Assembly (NCBI GenBank): GCA_019508225.1
Contig: JAEKLZ010000165.1
Location: 1 to 47,730, forward strand
Length of the DNA stretch: 47,730 nucleotides
Reading direction: 5' to 3'
Source: Inquilinus limosus
Lineage (GTDB): Bacteria > Pseudomonadota > Alphaproteobacteria > DSM-16000 > Inquilinaceae
Under the pieces are notes generated by a model, which was given only the letters and a program-made list of their open reading frames with translations, had not been told where the DNA came from and searched no databases. Positions 42,679 to 47,730 of the stretch are shown here, piece by piece. A program made the translations under genes and the position numbers. Positions within the stretch are counted from its first letter, which is position 1. The number at the start of each line of letters is the position of its first letter.

Positions 42679-43187
42679 CGACTCATCGGAATCGTCCCAT
42701 GTCCCAGGTCGGGTTACACACCCCGGTCAACATCAATATGCCAGACGACGTCATCGCCTTCTTCCAGGGCCTGGGATTCACTGATCCGGCCGCACTGTCC
42801 GGCGCGATCGAGACGGCGTTCTGCGACGTCGATCCGGCGTCGATGCCGGCCCCCGCTTTGCTGGACCATGCCCGCCGCCGCACCGCCGACTGGTTCGCCG
42901 TGGTGCTGAACCGCAGCGAGCGCGACGACGACGCCGTGCTGACCATCGGCCGTGCCGCTTATCTGCTGACCGACGCCGCCCGCCGCTGGCCCGAGCACTT
43001 CCTGTCCGAGGACCCGCTGCCGCAGGCGATGGAGCAGGCGCTGCGCCGCGTCTCGCCGGTGCCAGTGCCGCGCGCCAAGCCGACGCCGATGCTGGACCAG
43101 CCGCTGGACCCGGTCTGGGCCGGCGAGCCCCTGAAGCGCATCTTCGGATGGTGGTCGCCCGAGGCTGCCGAGCGGCGCCCGGCCTGA
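42666..43187 (+). CDS. Hypothetical protein between opgG and opgH
   Basis: 173 residues. I do not recognise a family. There is no signal peptide and no membrane helix; it has several short helices (DVIAFFQGLGFTDPAALSGA, HARRRTADWFAVVLNRSE) and ends in WSPEAAERRPA. It overlaps the opgG stop by 13 nt, with GGAG upstream of the ATG, and is followed after 22 nt by opgH. OpgH here lacks the long cytoplasmic N-terminal arm of the E. coli enzyme, so this cytosolic protein may substitute for it or couple the two steps. That idea is inference. Confidence 0.75.
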   Translation: MDALTTHRNRPMSQVGLHTPVNINMPDDVIAFFQGLGFTDPAALSGAIETAFCDVDPASMPAPALLDHARRRTADWFAVVLNRSERDDDAVLTIGRAAYLLTDAARRWPEHFLSEDPLPQAMEQALRRVSPVPVPRAKPTPMLDQPLDPVWAGEPLKRIFGWWSPEAAERRPA

Positions 43188-43209
43188 CGGAAAGGCGATT
43201 TCCTAGCCG

Positions 43210-45291
43210 ATGACCGGACTCGAAGCGGCGTCCTACGCCTCCGCGGCCCGCTGGCGCCGCCTCGCTGTCTTCGGCGCGACGGCGCTGTCGACCCTGGCCG
43301 CCGCCTTCGCCCTCTACCGGTTCCTGTCGGTCGGCGGCGTCACCGGGCTGGAGCTGGCCCTGGTGGTGATGTTCGCCATCAACTTCTCGTGGATCGCGCT
43401 GTCCTTCTGGACCGCCCTGCCCGGCTTCCTGACCCTGCTGCTGCGCTGGGGCCAGCCCGGCCTGATCTGGCCGCAGGGGGCCGAGGCGGTGGCGCCGCTG
43501 AAGAGCCGCACCGCGGTGCTGATGCCGATCTACAACGAGGACACGACCGGCATCTACGCCAACCTGCAGGCGATCCATGACAGCCTGGCGCGGACCGGCC
43601 ATCTCGGCGCCTTCGACATCTTCATCCTGAGCGACACCACCAACCCCGACGTCTGGGTGGCGGAGGAGATCGGCTGGAGCGCGCTGTGCCGCCGCACCGA
43701 GGGCAGCGGCCGCATCTTCTACCGCAAGCGCCGGCACAACGTCGCCAAGAAGGCCGGCAACATCGCCGATTTCTGCACCCGCTGGGGCGCCCGCTACGAC
43801 TTCATGGTGGTGCTGGACGCCGACAGCCTGATGGCCGGCGACACGCTGGTCACCATGGCCCGGCTGATGCAGGCCAACCCGCGCGCCGGCATCATCCAGG
43901 CGCCGCCGCTGGTGGTGAACCGCAACACGCTCTGGGCCCGGATGCAGCAGTTCGCCGGCAGCCTGTATGGCCCGATCGTCGGCGCCGGCCTGGCCTTCTG
44001 GCAACTCGGCGACGGCAATTACTGGGGCCACAACGCGATTATCCGCACCCGCGCCTTCATCGAGAGCTGCGGCCTGCCGATCCTGTCCGGGCGGCCGCCC
44101 TTCGGCGGCCACATCCTGTCGCATGACTTCGTCGAGGCGGCGCTGATCCGGCGCAACGGCTGGACCGCCTGGCTGGTGCCGGAGCTCGGCGGCAGCTACG
44201 AGGAATGCCCGCCGACGATGATCGACCACGCCAAGCGCGACCGGCGCTGGTGCCAGGGCAACATGCAGCATCTGCGCGTCCTGGTGGCGCGCGGCCTGCA
44301 CCCCCTCTCCCGCCAGCACATGGCGATGGGGGTGATGAGCTACGTCTCGTCGCCGCTGTGGCTGATCTTCATCTGCATCGGCATGCTGACGGCGCTGGAG
44401 CACAAGCTGGAGATCCCGGTCTATTTCCCGCAGGGCGAGGCGCTGTTCCCGGTCTGGCCGGTGCAGGACCAGACGCTGGCGGTGCGTCTCTTGGTGATCT
44501 CCTTCCTGATGCTGATGGCGCCGAAGATCTTCGGCTGGACGCTGCTGCTGTTCGACCGCCGCCTGGCGGCCGGCTATGGCGGCCCCTTCCGGGCGCTGCT
44601 GAGCCTGCTGTTCGAGACCTTCTTCTCGATCTTCCAGGCACCGGTGATGATGCTGTTCCACTCCAGCTTCGTGCTGCAGGCCTTCCTCGGCCGGGACAGC
44701 GGCTGGGGCACGCAGTCGCGCGACGACCGCGGCACCACCTGGGCCGACGCGGTGCAGATGCATCGCGGCCACACCATCTTCGGCGCCGTGCTGGGCGTGG
44801 TGGCGCTGTGGATCTCGCCGTCGATGCTGGCCTGGCTGTCGCCGCTGGTGATCGGCCTGCTGCTGTCGATCCCGCTGTCGGTGATCACCTCACGCCACTC
44901 CACCGGTGTCTGGGCCCGCAAGCTCGGCCTGCTGGTGACGCCGGAGGAGCGGCAGAAGCCGCAGATCGTGATCGAGGCGACGGCCCTGGGCGAGCAGCTC
45001 TCGGCCGCCACCAAGCCGATCGAGGACGGGCTGGCGATGGTGATCCGCGACCCGCTGGCCAACGCCATCCACATGACGCTGCTGACCGGGGCGCCCGAGG
45101 CCGGGCACGAGGACCCGAAGCTGGTCGAGACGGCGCGGCGCAAGCTGACCGCCGGCGGCCCCGGCACGCTCGCCACCGGCACCCTCAGCCGCGACGAGAA
45201 GATGGCGCTGCTGTTCGACCCGCGGTCCCTGAGCGAGCTGCACCTGACCGCCCTGGCCGGCGGCCGCCTGCAGGCCGCGCCAAGGGCCTGA
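43210..45291 (+). CDS. opgH: Glucans biosynthesis glucosyltransferase H
   Basis: 693 residues. A membrane-bound GT2 transferase that makes the beta-1,2-linked glucan backbone from UDP-glucose and moves it to the periplasm. Motifs: Asp pairs in FILSDTTNPD (about 138-147), VLDADS (201-206) and LSHDFVEA (about 303-310), then RRWCQGN (345-351), the QxxRW-type site. Several membrane helices flank the catalytic domain. It is about 150 residues shorter at the N-terminus than E. coli MdoH (847). ATG 43210. It ends about 25 nt before a palindromic element that may terminate transcription. Confidence 0.92.
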   Translation: MTGLEAASYASAARWRRLAVFGATALSTLAAAFALYRFLSVGGVTGLELALVVMFAINFSWIALSFWTALPGFLTLLLRWGQPGLIWPQGAEAVAPLKSRTAVLMPIYNEDTTGIYANLQAIHDSLARTGHLGAFDIFILSDTTNPDVWVAEEIGWSALCRRTEGSGRIFYRKRRHNVAKKAGNIADFCTRWGARYDFMVVLDADSLMAGDTLVTMARLMQANPRAGIIQAPPLVVNRNTLWARMQQFAGSLYGPIVGAGLAFWQLGDGNYWGHNAIIRTRAFIESCGLPILSGRPPFGGHILSHDFVEAALIRRNGWTAWLVPELGGSYEECPPTMIDHAKRDRRWCQGNMQHLRVLVARGLHPLSRQHMAMGVMSYVSSPLWLIFICIGMLTALEHKLEIPVYFPQGEALFPVWPVQDQTLAVRLLVISFLMLMAPKIFGWTLLLFDRRLAAGYGGPFRALLSLLFETFFSIFQAPVMMLFHSSFVLQAFLGRDSGWGTQSRDDRGTTWADAVQMHRGHTIFGAVLGVVALWISPSMLAWLSPLVIGLLLSIPLSVITSRHSTGVWARKLGLLVTPEERQKPQIVIEATALGEQLSAATKPIEDGLAMVIRDPLANAIHMTLLTGAPEAGHEDPKLVETARRKLTAGGPGTLATGTLSRDEKMALLFDPRSLSELHLTALAGGRLQAAPRA

Positions 45292-45300
45292 ACCAGAACG

Positions 45301-45353
45301 AGACCTATCACGTTGCCTCTCCCGCCAGGCGGGAGAGGTTACGCGACAGGTCT
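45301..45353. terminator. Palindromic repeat between convergent opgH and DUF2264 genes
   Basis: CCTCTCCCGCC (45316-45326), A, GGCGGGAGAGG (45328-45338) has perfect 11-bp arms; outer AGACCT (45301-45306) pairs with AGGTCT (45348-45353). The core is the same as in the element at 12021, so this is a short member of that family. A position between convergent genes suggests it acts as a bidirectional terminator or mRNA end. Confidence 0.6.
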
Positions 45354-45367
45354 TACCGCCCCTCCCC

Positions 45368-47272
45368 TCACGCCCACTCCGCGACCGGCTTGCTGCGAAC
45401 CTCCAGGCTGCGGGGCACGGTCACCCAGTCGAGGAAGGCGGTGTTCCAGCCGGCCGCCTCGGCGATCATGCGCAGGTCGTCGGGCGCGGGCAGCGATGCC
45501 GCCAGCGCCGCCTGGCCGAGGCCCAGGGACGGCCGCGCCAGGGTGGCCAGCAGCGTCTCGCCGGCGCCGATCCGGCCGACCAGGGCCGGCACCGAGGCCT
45601 GCGGGAACACCAGATGGGTGTTCGGCGCCACATCCGCCTCGACCGCGCGGCGCAGCCCGCCGAGATCGGCCAGGCTGGAGGCGTGGCCGTCGGCGACGGC
45701 GATGGTCAGGCCCTGCGGCCCCGGATCCCGGCCGTCGAAGGCCTGCTTCAGCTTGCCGCGCGTGCGGCTGTGCGCCGGCACGGCGTGGCCGGATTCGATC
45801 ACCGACAGCGGCGCGTCGGACGCGATGCGGTGCAGCCGCAGCTCCCAGTCGCCGGCAAAGCCCTGCAGCGTCGTCACCTTGACCCCGGCCAAAGGCTGCC
45901 AGACCGTCTCGATCCAGCCTTCGCCGGTGCGGGATGCGGTCAGCGCCCCGCGGGCCCGGAACTCCTGCCCGTCGCGGCTGACCGCCAGGATGTTGTCGCC
46001 GCAGAAGCCATGCCCCAGCCAGCGGTCGCCTTCCACCGCCAGGCCGAAGCGCGAGGAGTAGGCGAGCTTGCCGTATTTGTCGACCGAGCCGCGCATCTCC
46101 AGGCGCACCGGGCCGGCGGGCAGCGCCACCACGTCGCCGCCGCTGCGCCGCACCACCATCGAGGCGCCGCGCAGCGTGGCGGTGCCGTCCGGTGCGTCGA
46201 GATCCTCCTCCTTCGCCGTCCAGAACGGATGGCTGTCCGGCAGGGCCAGCGGCAGGAAGGCCTTGAACGCCCAGTAGGGCGAGCCGGGGGAGTTGTACTC
46301 CTCGCTCATCAGGTAGTTCGGCCAGCGGTAGCCGACCGGCAGGCGGCCGGCGGCGTCGAGGATCGGCTGCTGCATCCACCAGCGGATCTGCCGGGCCCAC
46401 AGGCCGCGGATCTGGCCCCAGGGCAGCGCCTCGACCCCGGCATAGGCCAGGGCGCCCCAGAACCCGGCCATGGCGAAGCGGTAGGTCAGCGACCGGCCGA
46501 TCGCCAGCGCCGCGCCGTCGGCCCCGAACCAGTGGCGGAAGCCCTGGGCGAAGGCGGTGGCGCGATCCTTGTAGGCCTGGGCCCGCGCCGGATCCTGCTC
46601 GGCCCGATGGGCGGCGTAGATCAGCCCGTAGAAATGCAGCGCGAAGCCGTTGTAGTGGTCGATCCAGCCGCCCTCGCCGTCGCCGTACCAGCCCTCGGCG
46701 CCGATGAACTGGTCGATCCGATTCAGGTGCCGGTCGCGCGAGGCGGTGTCGATGCCGACGCCCACCCGCTCCAGCCCCAGCCCGGCCATCACCGGGAAGA
46801 AGTGCCAGTTGTTGTCGGCCATCTGCACCGACTGGATGCCGCCCAGCCATTCGGCCGTCCGGCGCTTCGCCACCTCCGGCAGCGGGTCCCACAGCCGGTC
46901 CGGCGCCAGCGCCAGGGCGAAGCCGAGAGCCGCCATCTCGACCGCGCGCTGGTCGGTGTCGGTCACCGCCTCCCAGTACTCCGGGTGGTCGGGGTCGGTG
47001 CCGCTGGCCAGCCCGTCGCGGAACTTGTCCCAGAAGTCGAAGCCGCCGCCGCCGGCATGCAGCGGCGCCAGACCCCAGAGCGGCCTGGCATAACCCTCGA
47101 ACCACTGCGCCTTGCGGTTGAAATGGGCGGAATCCAGGCCCAGCCGGATCTGCGCCCGGCCCTCGCTGAAGCCGCTTTCGAGCGGCGCGGTCAGGTCGCG
47201 CAACAGGCGCTGGATATCGGCCCGGCTGGCCAGCGGATTGGCACGGATGCGGTCGGAGGTCGTGTCGGTCAT
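45368..47272 (-). CDS. DUF2264-domain protein
   Basis: 634 residues, no signal peptide. It opens with a helical stretch ([20 protein letters not shown]) and has [57 protein letters not shown] and [23 protein letters not shown], which match DUF2264. The long aromatic helical core is of the (alpha/alpha) toroid type found in glycoside hydrolase relatives, so a carbohydrate-active role is plausible but unproven. It overlaps the ThuA-like gene by ATGA (47269-47272). Confidence 0.88.
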   Translation of the reverse strand: MTDTTSDRIRANPLASRADIQRLLRDLTAPLESGFSEGRAQIRLGLDSAHFNRKAQWFEGYARPLWGLAPLHAGGGGFDFWDKFRDGLASGTDPDHPEYWEAVTDTDQRAVEMAALGFALALAPDRLWDPLPEVAKRRTAEWLGGIQSVQMADNNWHFFPVMAGLGLERVGVGIDTASRDRHLNRIDQFIGAEGWYGDGEGGWIDHYNGFALHFYGLIYAAHRAEQDPARAQAYKDRATAFAQGFRHWFGADGAALAIGRSLTYRFAMAGFWGALAYAGVEALPWGQIRGLWARQIRWWMQQPILDAAGRLPVGYRWPNYLMSEEYNSPGSPYWAFKAFLPLALPDSHPFWTAKEEDLDAPDGTATLRGASMVVRRSGGDVVALPAGPVRLEMRGSVDKYGKLAYSSRFGLAVEGDRWLGHGFCGDNILAVSRDGQEFRARGALTASRTGEGWIETVWQPLAGVKVTTLQGFAGDWELRLHRIASDAPLSVIESGHAVPAHSRTRGKLKQAFDGRDPGPQGLTIAVADGHASSLADLGGLRRAVEADVAPNTHLVFPQASVPALVGRIGAGETLLATLARPSLGLGQAALAASLPAPDDLRMIAEAAGWNTAFLDWVTVPRSLEVRSKPVAEWA

Positions 47273-47730
47273 CGGGATGCCCAGAGTAGGCCGCGGCGCA
47301 GGATCTCGCGCATCTGCGGGTGTTCGAACTCGCGCACGACATGGCCCAGCGCGGTGTAGAACACCCGCCCGGCGCCGTAGCGCTTCTTGTACACGACCGG
47401 CATGGTGACGCCGTCGATCCAGGGGGCGTGCTCGCCCGAGAAGGTGGTGGTGGCCAGCACCTCCACGATCGGGTCGACATGCAGGTAGTACTGTTCCGAC
47501 AGGTAATCGAAATCCCCGATCCCCGCCATCACCGGGTCGTCCGGCCGGGTGACGTTGACCCGGAACGGGATGATGTTGCCGGGATGCGCCACCCATTGGC
47601 AGCCGGCCATGAAGTGGAAGCCCACCGCCTCGCGGAACGACCCGGCCAGGCCGCCATGATAGCCGGCGATGCCCACCCCGCCCTGGATCGCGGCCAGCAG
47701 GTTGTCCAGCGGCTCCTTGGCGATCGCGGC
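47269..47730 (-). CDS. ThuA-like domain protein, 5' end outside the window
   Basis: 153 residues plus stop are visible; the N-terminus lies past base 47730. The sequence [46 protein letters not shown] is typical of the trehalose-utilisation ThuA/glutamine-amidotransferase-like fold. It is coupled to the DUF2264 gene, a pairing that suggests sugar catabolism. Its exact reaction is unknown. Confidence 0.85.
   Translation of the reverse strand, partial: AAIAKEPLDNLLAAIQGGVGIAGYHGGLAGSFREAVGFHFMAGCQWVAHPGNIIPFRVNVTRPDDPVMAGIGDFDYLSEQYYLHVDPIVEVLATTTFSGEHAPWIDGVTMPVVYKKRYGAGRVFYTALGHVVREFEHPQMREILRRGLLWASR

Overview
The window is a GC-rich (about 70 percent), densely coded stretch of a bacterial chromosome. 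Third codon positions are almost always G or C. The gene content (OPG glucan genes, PrkA-YeaH-SpoVR, DedA-PAP2 fusion, DUF4893, an orphan cyclase sensor domain) fits an alphaproteobacterium, probably Rhodospirillales of the Inquilinus/Azospirillaceae kind. That placement is inferred from gene content and composition, not from a marker gene. I see no rRNA, tRNA, insertion sequence, phage gene or CRISPR array. Both ends cut a gene: a methyltransferase at the left and a ThuA-like gene at the right.

Region 1-7.9 kb holds stress and transport genes with their regulators: a methyltransferase, an azoreductase with a divergent LysR regulator, a GST-YdcZ-SMR transport operon with a second divergent LysR regulator, a VOC protein, a secreted 433-residue protein of unknown function and a ChaN-type lipoprotein. 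Region 8-16 kb has a three-domain DedA/PAP2/LssY membrane protein, an SDR, a PotD-PotB-PotC-like ABC importer without its ATPase, an ArsR regulator and an APC amino acid permease. Region 16.3-24.7 kb has an RTX calcium-binding protein, a small secreted protein, Dps with a clear terminator, a beta-lactamase-fold hydrolase, a ThDP enzyme, and a LysR-AzlC-AzlD amino acid export set.

Region 25.3-30 kb is the conserved prkA-yeaH-spoVR operon. Here spoVR is broken: about 91 nt covering its most conserved His-rich segment is missing and the frame is lost. Region 30-35.8 kb is a probable four-gene operon (SDR, cyclase-type sensor domain without a cyclase, LtrA, MscS channel) divergent from an AraC regulator. 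Region 35.8-39 kb is a three-gene operon: a GNAT/C39-peptidase fusion, a RimK-like ATP-grasp ligase and a secreted DUF4893 protein. It looks like a peptide-ligation and trimming system. Region 39.1-45.3 kb encodes periplasmic glucan synthesis (opgG, a 173-residue unknown, opgH), preceded by a membrane sulfatase-fold protein that could decorate the glucan. The right end has a DUF2264/ThuA pair.

Intergenic structure is also notable. There are two different dispersed-type inverted-repeat elements, one of which occurs in long form at 12.0 kb and short form at 45.3 kb. Several promoters carry perfect palindromes.
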